From an uncultured beta proteobacterium (GTDB lineage: Bacteria; Pseudomonadota; Gammaproteobacteria; Burkholderiales; Burkholderiaceae_C): 8,772 nucleotides of DNA. The position numbers were made by a program, and so were the translations under genes. Of this stretch, positions 1 to 5,916 are shown piece by piece. Every line of letters begins with the position of its first letter. Positions within the stretch are counted from its first letter, which is position 1. Below the pieces are notes generated by a model. The model was not told the DNA's origin. It ran no database searches and worked only from the letters and a program-made list of their open reading frames with translations. The stretch covers positions 1 through 8,772 of the forward strand of contig CAJASG010000533.1 of NCBI GenBank assembly GCA_903944555.1, written 5' to 3'.

Positions 1-13
1 TGAATCAAATTCA

Positions 14-88
14 GGGCGATTAGCTCAGGGGTAGAGCACTGCATTCACACTGCAGGGGTCGCAAGTTCGAAACTTGCATCGCCCACCA
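14..88 (+). tRNA. tRNA-Val, anticodon CAC, CCA encoded
   Basis: A full cloverleaf can be folded by eye. The acceptor stem GGGCGAT (14-20) pairs perfectly with ATCGCCC (78-84). The D stem is GCTC/GAGC (23-26/34-37). The anticodon stem CTGCA/TGCAG (39-43/51-55) encloses the loop TTCACAC, which gives anticodon CAC (46-48) reading the valine codon GTG. The T stem GCAAG/CTTGC (61-65/73-77) carries the TTCGAAA loop. The discriminator base is A85 and CCA is encoded at 86-88. All stems are fully Watson-Crick, so the gene looks functional. Its promoter lies outside the window or in the first 13 bases, and it may be the last member of a tRNA cluster. It is followed within about 15 bases by a strong terminator hairpin. 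Confidence 0.97.
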
Positions 89-101
89 ATTTATTGGTTA
101 T

Positions 102-138
102 AAAAAAGACTTAGCGGTGTCGCTAAGTCTTTTTTTTT
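102..138. terminator. Bidirectional Rho-independent terminator between tRNA-Val and the GGDEF-EAL gene
   Basis: A perfect 9-bp stem, GACTTAGCG (108-116) with CGCTAAGTC (121-129), closes a GTGT loop. Six A precede it (102-107) and nine T follow (130-138). On the + strand the hairpin and T-tract end the tRNA transcript. On the - strand the same hairpin is followed by six T (complement of 102-107) and ends the transcript of the gene whose stop codon is at 155-157. The flanking A and T tracts can also pair and lengthen the stem. Confidence 0.93.
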
Positions 139-154
139 GGCCGCGTTTTGTTGG

Positions 155-2128
155 TCAGTCACTGAGTAGTTGTTCAAACTCACGCACTTGTAACGGTTGA
201 CTGAAGAAGTAGCCTTGGTATACATGGCAACCGTGGGCAGCCAGTGCATCACGCTGTTCTTGGGTTTCGACGCCTTCCGCGCTGACTCGGAGATCCAGGC
301 TCTGGGCTAGCGCAAAAATACTTTTTGTCACTGCCGCGTCGTTGGAGTTGGTGAGCAGTCCGCGAACAAAGGATTGATCAATGCGCAGTTGGTCCAGGGA
401 AAGCCTTTTGAGATGGGAGAGCGAGGAGTAGCCCGTGCCCAGGTCGGCGAGGGAAATTCCAACACCTTGTTCACTCAATGCCGTCGTTTTAGCGATGATG
501 TCTTCAATATCCGCGATCAATAAGCTTTCATTCAGTTCTAGTTTGAGCTTTGCGGCACGGACTCCCGTGTCATTTAGGACGTTCAGTACTTGCGCAACAA
601 TGTCCTGTTGCCTAAATTGCTGGGCGCTAACTTTGACCGCCAAGGTAAGGTCGCGTGTTTTTGGGGCTTTGCTCCATTGGGCCAATTGTCGGCACGCAGT
701 CTCCAGAACCCAGGCACCCAAAGGCAGTATCAGTCCCGTCTCCTCCGCCAATGGGATAAAGGCCGAAGGCGACACCAGTCCGAGCTTGGGATGTTTCCAG
801 CGAACAAACGCCTCGGCGCCAGTGACAACGCCCATTGCGTCTACCTGCGGTTGGTAGTTGAGAATAAATTGCTGTTCTAGCAGGCCGCAGCGCATGTCCG
901 CTTCCAACGTATTGCGTGCTGCAATTGCGGCTTGCATTTCCGGGTCAAAAAAGCGCAGGGTGTTGCGACCAGCGGCCTTGGCTTGGTACATGGCCATATC
1001 TGCGCGCTTCATTAATTCGTCGATGCTGTCATGTTTACGGTCGAACATCGTGATGCCAATGCTGGGAGTGCTGTGGTGCTCCAGACCATTCAATAGATAG
1101 GGCTGACTCAAGTTCAGCAAGACTTTTTCGCCCACTGATTCGGCCTGCCGTGCGGCCTCCCGCGCGTTAGTACTTAAATTTTCAAGCACAGCAACAAATT
1201 CGTCACCCCCCAGTCGTGCCACGGTATCGCCTTCGCGAACGCATCCCTTCATGCGTTGGGCGACTTGTTTTAGCAGTAGGTCTCCCTTGTCATGCCCCGC
1301 GGTGTCGTTGAGTATTTTGAAGTTATCAAGATCCAAAAACAGCAGTGCGCCGCCGTGTGCGGTTCTGGATGCCGCAGTCATAACCTGTTTGAGGCGGTCC
1401 ATCAGCAATCTACGGTTTGGCAGACCAGTCAGGGAGTCATAAAAGGCCAGTTGTTGAATTTCCTTTTCCGCGGCCTTATTGGGAGTGATGTCCGTTGTTG
1501 AGCACACATATCCACTGAGCTCGCCGTGTGCGCCTGTCTGGCGCTGGGCTTGCGCGTACACCCACGTCAGACTTCCATCTGGTTTTTCAATCCTGTACTC
1601 GGCGGAAAATGGGGTGCCATGTTCCATAAGGATTCGCCATCCTGTGGTCACCTTCGCCAAGTCATCCACGTGTATTGGCTTGCGCCACCCCAAGCCAATA
1701 GATTGCGGCAGAGTTTGACTTGAGATATCCAAATAGCGGGGGTTGAGAAAAACGCAGTTTCCATCCTCATCGGTCTTGAAAATCCCGACGGGAACCACTT
1801 CGGCGAGTGAGCGAAACATCGATTCGCTTTGCATTAACGCAATCTTCGTGGCGCGCAGCTCTTTAAGGTGTCTCTCATACGAACGCACCAGGTAGAAAAA
1901 CGCGACCAAGGAAAGGCTCGCGATGCAACCCATAAAAATCGACAAAGCCCCAAAACTATGAAACGAGGAGCCCTGTGGAAGCAGTTGGGCGATTCCCATT
2001 AATAGCGTACAGACAATGAAAATCAGTATGTAGGCTTGGCGAACATTGAATATTTCGGGTGCCCGCTGCAATGGCTTCGCTGTCGATGAATTTATCGTCT
2101 GCTTCCCCGAAGATTCGTGAGCGTGCAT
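155..2128 (-). CDS. Membrane-anchored PAS-GGDEF-EAL protein: probable diguanylate cyclase with degenerate EAL domain
   Basis: A c-di-GMP signalling protein of 657 residues. Two membrane helices (about 32-50 and 59-81) flank a very short periplasmic loop. They are followed by a PAS sensor domain (about 104-220), a GGDEF domain (about 228-390) and an EAL domain (about 410-650). The cyclase site RLGGDEF (305-311) is intact, and an RxxD inhibitory site (R298-D301) sits exactly five residues before it. The EAL domain keeps E439, E534, D562, E618, E621 and Q638. It reads EAF instead of EAL, K499 where NxS has its metal-binding Asn, A561-D562 instead of the Asp pair, and R582 where the catalytic Lys is expected. 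Cyclase activity is therefore likely and phosphodiesterase activity unlikely. The ATG at 2128 overlaps the stop codon of the upstream transferase; a TTG at 2131 is a less likely start. No Shine-Dalgarno is visible, so translation probably depends on reinitiation. A role in controlling EPS through c-di-GMP is inferred from the neighbours. Confidence 0.93.
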   Translation of the reverse strand: MHAHESSGKQTINSSTAKPLQRAPEIFNVRQAYILIFIVCTLLMGIAQLLPQGSSFHSFGALSIFMGCIASLSLVAFFYLVRSYERHLKELRATKIALMQSESMFRSLAEVVPVGIFKTDEDGNCVFLNPRYLDISSQTLPQSIGLGWRKPIHVDDLAKVTTGWRILMEHGTPFSAEYRIEKPDGSLTWVYAQAQRQTGAHGELSGYVCSTTDITPNKAAEKEIQQLAFYDSLTGLPNRRLLMDRLKQVMTAASRTAHGGALLFLDLDNFKILNDTAGHDKGDLLLKQVAQRMKGCVREGDTVARLGGDEFVAVLENLSTNAREAARQAESVGEKVLLNLSQPYLLNGLEHHSTPSIGITMFDRKHDSIDELMKRADMAMYQAKAAGRNTLRFFDPEMQAAIAARNTLEADMRCGLLEQQFILNYQPQVDAMGVVTGAEAFVRWKHPKLGLVSPSAFIPLAEETGLILPLGAWVLETACRQLAQWSKAPKTRDLTLAVKVSAQQFRQQDIVAQVLNVLNDTGVRAAKLKLELNESLLIADIEDIIAKTTALSEQGVGISLADLGTGYSSLSHLKRLSLDQLRIDQSFVRGLLTNSNDAAVTKSIFALAQSLDLRVSAEGVETQEQRDALAAHGCHVYQGYFFSQPLQVREFEQLLSD

Positions 2129-3495
2129 CAATAGACGTTCTTGTTTTGAACCGTTGCCAACGGGGTCATTGCAATGATTTTCAGGTCCATCCAGAGAGAC
2201 CAGTGTTCCAGATAGTAAATATCGTGTTTGACTCGGCCTTCCATCTTGTCCAGCGTATCGGTCTCACCACGGTAGCCGCAAATTTGTGCCCACCCGGTGA
2301 TGCCGGGCTTTACCTTGTGGCGCAAGGCGTATTTGGGTATCAGCTTTACGTAATCGCTGTTGTGCTTTAAAGCATGTGGTCGGGGCCCCACGACGGACAT
2401 GCGCCCTTGTAAGACATTGAAAAACTGTGGCAACTCGTCCAGGCTGGACTTGCGCAAAAACCGGCCAACCGGAGTGACTCGGGGATCATCTCGCAGCGCC
2501 TGCGTCACCGCACCATCGGACTCTTTGTGCATCGCCATTGAGCGAAATTTATAAACCCAAATTTCTTCGTCGTTCCAACCGTGGCGCTTTTGCTGAAACA
2601 GCACAGGCCCTTTGGATGTGAGTTTGATTGCGGCAGCAATCATGAGGAGAACGGGGCTCAGCATCAGCAGTGCCAAGCTTGCGACTGTGTAGTCCAGCAA
2701 CGATTTGACGACACGGCGACTACCAAACATCGGTGACACCGAGATATCGATCATCGGGATGCCAACGGTAATGCTCATTCCGTGATTAAGTATTTGGTAC
2801 ATCATCAGATCCGGAAGCAAGCGGATGTTAGCCACTGAGTGGCGCAACGCATACATCACATCGTCCAACTGCGCTTGGTCTGCCATGCTCAAACTGATCC
2901 AGATTTCATCCGGTTTAAGGGATGCATCCAGTGCCTCAATGTCCGTGCCATCCCCGTGCAGCACGGTACTCACAATGTCGTAACCGCTCCAGGTAGCTTG
3001 CTCAATGCGGTTGCGTACGGTGCTCAGCATTTTGGTGTCGCCATACAGCACTACGCTCTTGTGTTGGTAGCCACCGCGACGCATTTCGGCCATTACAAAA
3101 AATGCCGTGATGCGTCCCATCCACAACGTCATGGTGGACACCATCAACCAGGTCACAAGCCAAACTCTGGAGAACGACTCTGCACTTTTGGTCATGGCCA
3201 GCAACACAATCAGCATGACCCATGTTGTGACCCAACCCAATGTCACTCTCCCGACCATGGCTGCCAGCGATCCACCAGGCCACATGCGGTACACCTTGCC
3301 AAAAAACAGGGAGGAAAATGCCGCAAGGCCCAAAATTAGCAAACGTTCTGCTGAGTGCAATTCAGCCAACTCGGGCAGTGTTGAAAACCGTAGTTGATAG
3401 GACAGCCAGCCACCGGCACATACCGCTAAGAAGTCCAGACTTTGCACCATCGCCCCAATGACGGAGGCGGATTTTCGGATGGAAAATGAACTCAT
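2128..3495 (-). CDS. Undecaprenyl-phosphate sugar phosphotransferase (WcaJ/EpsB-type initiating transferase)
   Basis: This integral membrane enzyme transfers a sugar-1-phosphate, in this family usually glucose-1-P, to undecaprenyl phosphate. That is the first committed step of EPS repeat-unit assembly at the inner membrane. In the 455-residue form, about four hydrophobic segments lie in the first 130 residues. A Rossmann-like central domain (about 145-250) follows, then the bacterial sugar transferase domain. That domain shows YKFRSM, the DDPRVTPVGRFLRKSSLDELPQ region with the catalytic Asp-Glu pair (D353, E354), VVGPRP and KPGITGW, ending with the KHDIYYLEHWS motif. All key motifs are present and the length is normal for the family. 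I chose the ATG at 3495; an in-frame GTG at 3543 would add 16 residues with no membrane or family character. It is probably the first gene of a two-gene unit with the GGDEF-EAL gene, which its stop codon overlaps. The sugar specificity cannot be read from the sequence. Confidence 0.93.
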   Translation of the reverse strand: MSSFSIRKSASVIGAMVQSLDFLAVCAGGWLSYQLRFSTLPELAELHSAERLLILGLAAFSSLFFGKVYRMWPGGSLAAMVGRVTLGWVTTWVMLIVLLAMTKSAESFSRVWLVTWLMVSTMTLWMGRITAFFVMAEMRRGGYQHKSVVLYGDTKMLSTVRNRIEQATWSGYDIVSTVLHGDGTDIEALDASLKPDEIWISLSMADQAQLDDVMYALRHSVANIRLLPDLMMYQILNHGMSITVGIPMIDISVSPMFGSRRVVKSLLDYTVASLALLMLSPVLLMIAAAIKLTSKGPVLFQQKRHGWNDEEIWVYKFRSMAMHKESDGAVTQALRDDPRVTPVGRFLRKSSLDELPQFFNVLQGRMSVVGPRPHALKHNSDYVKLIPKYALRHKVKPGITGWAQICGYRGETDTLDKMEGRVKHDIYYLEHWSLWMDLKIIAMTPLATVQNKNVY

Positions 3496-3602
3496 GGCTT
3501 GGCACACCAAATTACGGAAACCGCCAAGCAAACGTGGACGCACGGGCGCACCGCACCCATGGTAGAAAACTGCTTCATCTCAAGGCCTCACCTAGATATA
3601 GC

Positions 3603-3616
3603 TAAACAATCGTTTA
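3603..3616. repeat. Inverted repeat TAAAC-N4-GTTTA, possible operator
   Basis: Two perfect 5-base arms with a 4-base spacer form a 14-bp dyad. It lies about 110 bp upstream of the leftward transferase start and next to a -10-like TATATC on the - strand. The dyad size fits a helix-turn-helix regulator, but arms this short also occur by chance. Confidence 0.25.
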
Positions 3617-3851
3617 CCCCACGCTCTAATCGGCGAAGGTGTAATACGCAGGCCATTCTAGGCGCTACTCGATTCCATGTTTCGACCATTCTTCGCCATG
3701 TCGGCAATCCGAGACAAATTAGGGTTACTACCTGCTATTTGAGCCAAGTCGCGTCGCATCGGGAATCCGTGCTCTAGAATGGTGCCCACAATAAGAGAAG
3801 AAATTTCCTTACATGCGTCCGGCTAAAGGCTCGACGTTCGGTTTTTAAATC

Positions 3852-3857
3852 AGGGAG
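3852..3857 (+). promoter_or_regulatory. Ribosome binding site AGGGAG that sets the GTG start at 3863
   Basis: AGGGAG is a strong Shine-Dalgarno sequence. It lies five bases before GTG at 3863. The other in-frame GTG at 3857 overlaps the site itself and so cannot use it. This places the start of the beta-barrel gene at 3863. Confidence 0.7.
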
Positions 3858-3862
3858 TGTCA

Positions 3863-5212
3863 GTGTTCAATAAATACATCACCGTATGTGTCGCTGCGGT
3901 GTTTCCGCTCGGCTTCGTGGCTTCTGCCGTGGCCCAATCCACAACCCCCGTACAACCGACCGAGCAGCAGGGCGACGGCGGTTACTCGTTAAAGGGCAGT
4001 ACGCTCAAAGCCCCCGGTGCGAATGCACAGCAAACCACGGCGGCACCGTACGAGATCTCCGGTAGCAGCATTTCAGGTGCAACCAAGGTGACCGAGGTCA
4101 TTCTCACCACACCGGTCGATGCCAACGCCGCCCCATTCAAGACCGATAGCGGTTTGTACTTGTACCCCACGGCGTTCGCCGGCTTTGGCTACAACAGCAA
4201 TGTGGGTGCATCGGGCACGGCAATTGTGGGCTCCAGTTTTTACAACGTCGCGCCACAGCTTGTGGCCGAGATTAAAAACAAGGGTGACCGCTACACCGCA
4301 TTGGTCTCGGCCAACTCCACGCGCTACACCAGCAGCGTGGACGACAACTACAACAAATCTGAAGTCGGCATCGCTGGCGACAACTACTTCACCAGTCGGG
4401 CCCGTGCGGGCTGGTCTATAGGCCAAGTCAATGGCACAGATCCACGTTCGTCCAATGTGCGCACCACGGTTGATCAGTGGCACTCCACCAACCTCAACGG
4501 GCGCATGATTTACGGCGCCCCAGAAGCCTCTGGTCGGGTTGAGATCGATGTGGGCAATCAAATCAAAGCCTACGACAACACCGGTACGGACCGCCTTGAC
4601 CTGACCCTGACCTCCGTTGCTGGTCGCGTTTTCTACCGTTTGGGTACCCGCACCCTTGCGCTGGCTGAAGTGCGCAACGCACAAGCCAAGTACGCCTCCG
4701 CCTTGTCCGCGGCAAGCAGCAATACTGAGCGCCGCTACTACGCCGGTTTGACTTGGGAGGCCAGTGCGGCCACCACCGGCATCATTAAAGTCGGTCGCAT
4801 GACCAAAGACTTTTCTGAAGGAACAACCGAAGCCTACGGCGGCGGAAGCTGGGAGGCAACGGTACGCTGGTTGCCTTTGTCCTACAGTGCAGTTGACTTC
4901 CAAACCGCCAAGACAACCGGGGACTCCTCGGGCGTTGGCAACTATCAAGTCCTAACCAGCAACGACATCATCTGGAACCACCACTGGACCCGTTCAGTGA
5001 CCTCCCGTATTTCGGTGGGCGCATTGACCACCGATTTTGCTGGAACCGGCCGTACCGACACCGCCACCAACTACGCCCTGACACTTGATTACTCCGTGTT
5101 GCGTTGGTTGAAAATTGGCGTGGACTTTGCGACAACAGACAACACATCCACCGACCCCAACGCGGTATACAAGCGAAACATCACCATGTTTACGCTCAAC
5201 GCATCACTCTGA
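3863..5212 (+). CDS. Outer-membrane beta-barrel protein of an EPS export locus (EpsL/BBP_2-like)
   Basis: The 449-residue precursor has a signal peptide with a likely signal peptidase I cut after AVA at residue 24 (AVA|QS). A low-complexity, Thr/Ala/Gly-rich periplasmic segment follows (about 25-95). From about residue 96 to the end there are alternating polar and hydrophobic stretches rich in Tyr, Trp, Thr and Gly, as in a large transmembrane beta-barrel. The barrel opens with YPTAFAGFGYNSNV, the kind of opening strand seen in the BBP_2/EpsL outer-membrane family found beside polysaccharide export genes. The likely role is the outer-membrane pore or a partner for the export protein encoded next. 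The final residue is Leu rather than the usual terminal aromatic of outer-membrane barrels. Start: GTG 3863, chosen for its ribosome binding site. It is the first gene of the rightward group. The family call rests on pattern and context, not on catalytic motifs. Confidence 0.8.
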   Translation: MFNKYITVCVAAVFPLGFVASAVAQSTTPVQPTEQQGDGGYSLKGSTLKAPGANAQQTTAAPYEISGSSISGATKVTEVILTTPVDANAAPFKTDSGLYLYPTAFAGFGYNSNVGASGTAIVGSSFYNVAPQLVAEIKNKGDRYTALVSANSTRYTSSVDDNYNKSEVGIAGDNYFTSRARAGWSIGQVNGTDPRSSNVRTTVDQWHSTNLNGRMIYGAPEASGRVEIDVGNQIKAYDNTGTDRLDLTLTSVAGRVFYRLGTRTLALAEVRNAQAKYASALSAASSNTERRYYAGLTWEASAATTGIIKVGRMTKDFSEGTTEAYGGGSWEATVRWLPLSYSAVDFQTAKTTGDSSGVGNYQVLTSNDIIWNHHWTRSVTSRISVGALTTDFAGTGRTDTATNYALTLDYSVLRWLKIGVDFATTDNTSTDPNAVYKRNITMFTLNASL

Positions 5213-5232
5213 TCGTTTGTTGGTAGTACCCC

Positions 5233-5259
5233 ACCCGGCATGCAACACACATGCCGGGT
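5233..5259 (+). promoter_or_regulatory. Perfect 10-bp stem-loop between the beta-barrel and export genes
   Basis: ACCCGGCATG (5233-5242) pairs perfectly with CATGCCGGGT (5250-5259) around a 7-base loop. It begins 20 bases after the barrel stop codon and ends 7 bases before the TGGAG ribosome binding site of the next gene. No T-tract follows, so it is not a classical intrinsic terminator. It could be a partial attenuator, an mRNA processing or 3'-end protection element, or a protein-binding site that sets the ratio of barrel to export protein. Confidence 0.7.
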
Positions 5260-5265
5260 CGCTTC

Positions 5266-5270
5266 TGGAG
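5266..5270 (+). promoter_or_regulatory. Ribosome binding site TGGAG that sets the ATG start at 5276
   Basis: TGGAG lies five bases before ATG 5276. The earlier in-frame ATG at 5240 sits inside the stem-loop and has no such site, so 5276 is the likely start of the export protein. Confidence 0.75.
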
Positions 5271-5275
5271 ATCCT

Positions 5276-5896
5276 ATGACCCAAAACATCTTGCGCACGC
5301 TTGGCGCCAATGGCCTTCGTGGCTTTTTTTTGTTGGTACTTGCCGCTTGCACCCTGGTGTTCGGGGTGATGTTCACACTGCCCGCCCATGCACAAGCGCA
5401 GCCCAAAATCGTGGCCGACACCACCAGCTTGCTGTCCACCTACAAGCTGGCGGCTGGTGATGTCATCACCATCCGCGTCTTTGGTGAGGATGACCTCAGC
5501 CGTGAAAAAGTGCGCCTCACCGACGCAGGCACCATTCCCTACCCGGTTCTTGGCGAGGTTAAGGCCCTGGGCCTGACCATTGGTGCTATTGAGACATCCA
5601 TCACCGCCGGTCTCAGCGGCCGCTATCTGGTCAACCCGCGTGTCTCGGTCACCATTGAAGAATACCGTCCGTTCTATATCAACGGCATGGTGGAAAAACC
5701 CGGTGGCTACCCCTTTCAGCCCGGCCTGACAGTCCTCAAAGCCAGCTCGCTGGCAGGGGGCTTCAAAGAGCGCGCATCGTTCTCCAAGATCTCCATCATT
5801 CGTGAGAACGACCCCAAGGCTGGCCCCAAAAAGGCGGACATCAATACCGCGGTCAACCCCGGTGACACCATCTTTATCGAAGAATCCTTCTTCTGA
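5276..5896 (+). CDS. Short Wza-like polysaccharide export (OPX) protein
   Basis: A 206-residue periplasmic/outer-membrane polysaccharide export protein. After an N-terminal signal region it has a Poly_export domain (about 53-128), opening with YKLAAGDVITIRVFGEDDLS. One SLBB domain follows (about 131-185), with FYINGMVEKPGGYPF. The protein ends directly after the typical NPGDTIFIEE stretch. Wza is about 380 residues and ends with an amphipathic helix that crosses the outer membrane; that part is absent here, so this protein probably needs a separate pore, most likely the adjacent barrel. The signal is ambiguous: LAAC (22-25) fits a lipobox, while AHA|QAQ (37-42) fits signal peptidase I. Start ATG 5276 has a good ribosome binding site; an in-frame ATG at 5240 would add 12 residues before the signal. 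It lies 20 bases upstream of the co-polymerase gene, so the two are probably co-transcribed. Confidence 0.9.
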   Translation: MTQNILRTLGANGLRGFFLLVLAACTLVFGVMFTLPAHAQAQPKIVADTTSLLSTYKLAAGDVITIRVFGEDDLSREKVRLTDAGTIPYPVLGEVKALGLTIGAIETSITAGLSGRYLVNPRVSVTIEEYRPFYINGMVEKPGGYPFQPGLTVLKASSLAGGFKERASFSKISIIRENDPKAGPKKADINTAVNPGDTIFIEESFF

Positions 5897-5916
5897 ACCG
5901 GATTGCACTCGCTCCC

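Larger units (their letters stand above)
3496..3862. promoter_or_regulatory. Divergent intergenic region between the transferase and the beta-barrel gene
   Basis: This is about 367 bp with no convincing gene and lower GC than the + strand genes. It must hold the promoters of the leftward pair and of the rightward export genes. I see no good -35/-10 pair for sigma-70. Isolated -10-like hexamers are TAGAAT at 3775-3780 (+ strand) and TATATC read leftward near 3594-3599 (- strand). A short inverted repeat TAAAC-N4-GTTTA lies at 3603-3616. The 9-mer CCATTCTAG (3653-3661) recurs inverted as CTAGAATGG (3774-3782). No c-di-GMP riboswitch consensus is apparent. Activator-dependent promoters are plausible but not shown. 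Confidence 0.5.

Noticed and set aside
1..13. TGAAT-CAA-ATTCA palindrome just before the tRNA
   Set aside because: The arms are only five bases and the left context is cut off. It is more likely leader or spacer sequence of a tRNA transcript than a defined site.
61..88. tRNA 3' end as an attachment site with a second copy in the window
   Set aside because: I found no second copy of this sequence elsewhere in the window, and no integrase or transposase gene is present.
2839..3339. Plus-strand reading frame of 166 codons within the sugar transferase gene
   Set aside because: It is antisense to a well-supported membrane enzyme. Its His- and Gln-rich translation has no family character.
3499..3520. 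Sigma-54-like TTGGCAC element
   Set aside because: The -24 part matches, but the -12 position reads ATTAC with no GC dinucleotide, and it points away from the gene it overlaps.
3499..3777. Possible 92-residue plus-strand gene in the divergent intergenic region
   Set aside because: There is no ribosome binding site, it overlaps the likely promoter area, and its composition is random-looking with no hydrophobic or domain pattern.
4073..4948. Long minus-strand reading frame opposite the beta-barrel gene
   Set aside because: It lies fully antisense to a gene with a signal peptide, ribosome binding site and coherent barrel pattern. Its translation has no recognisable domain and looks like a GC-driven shadow.
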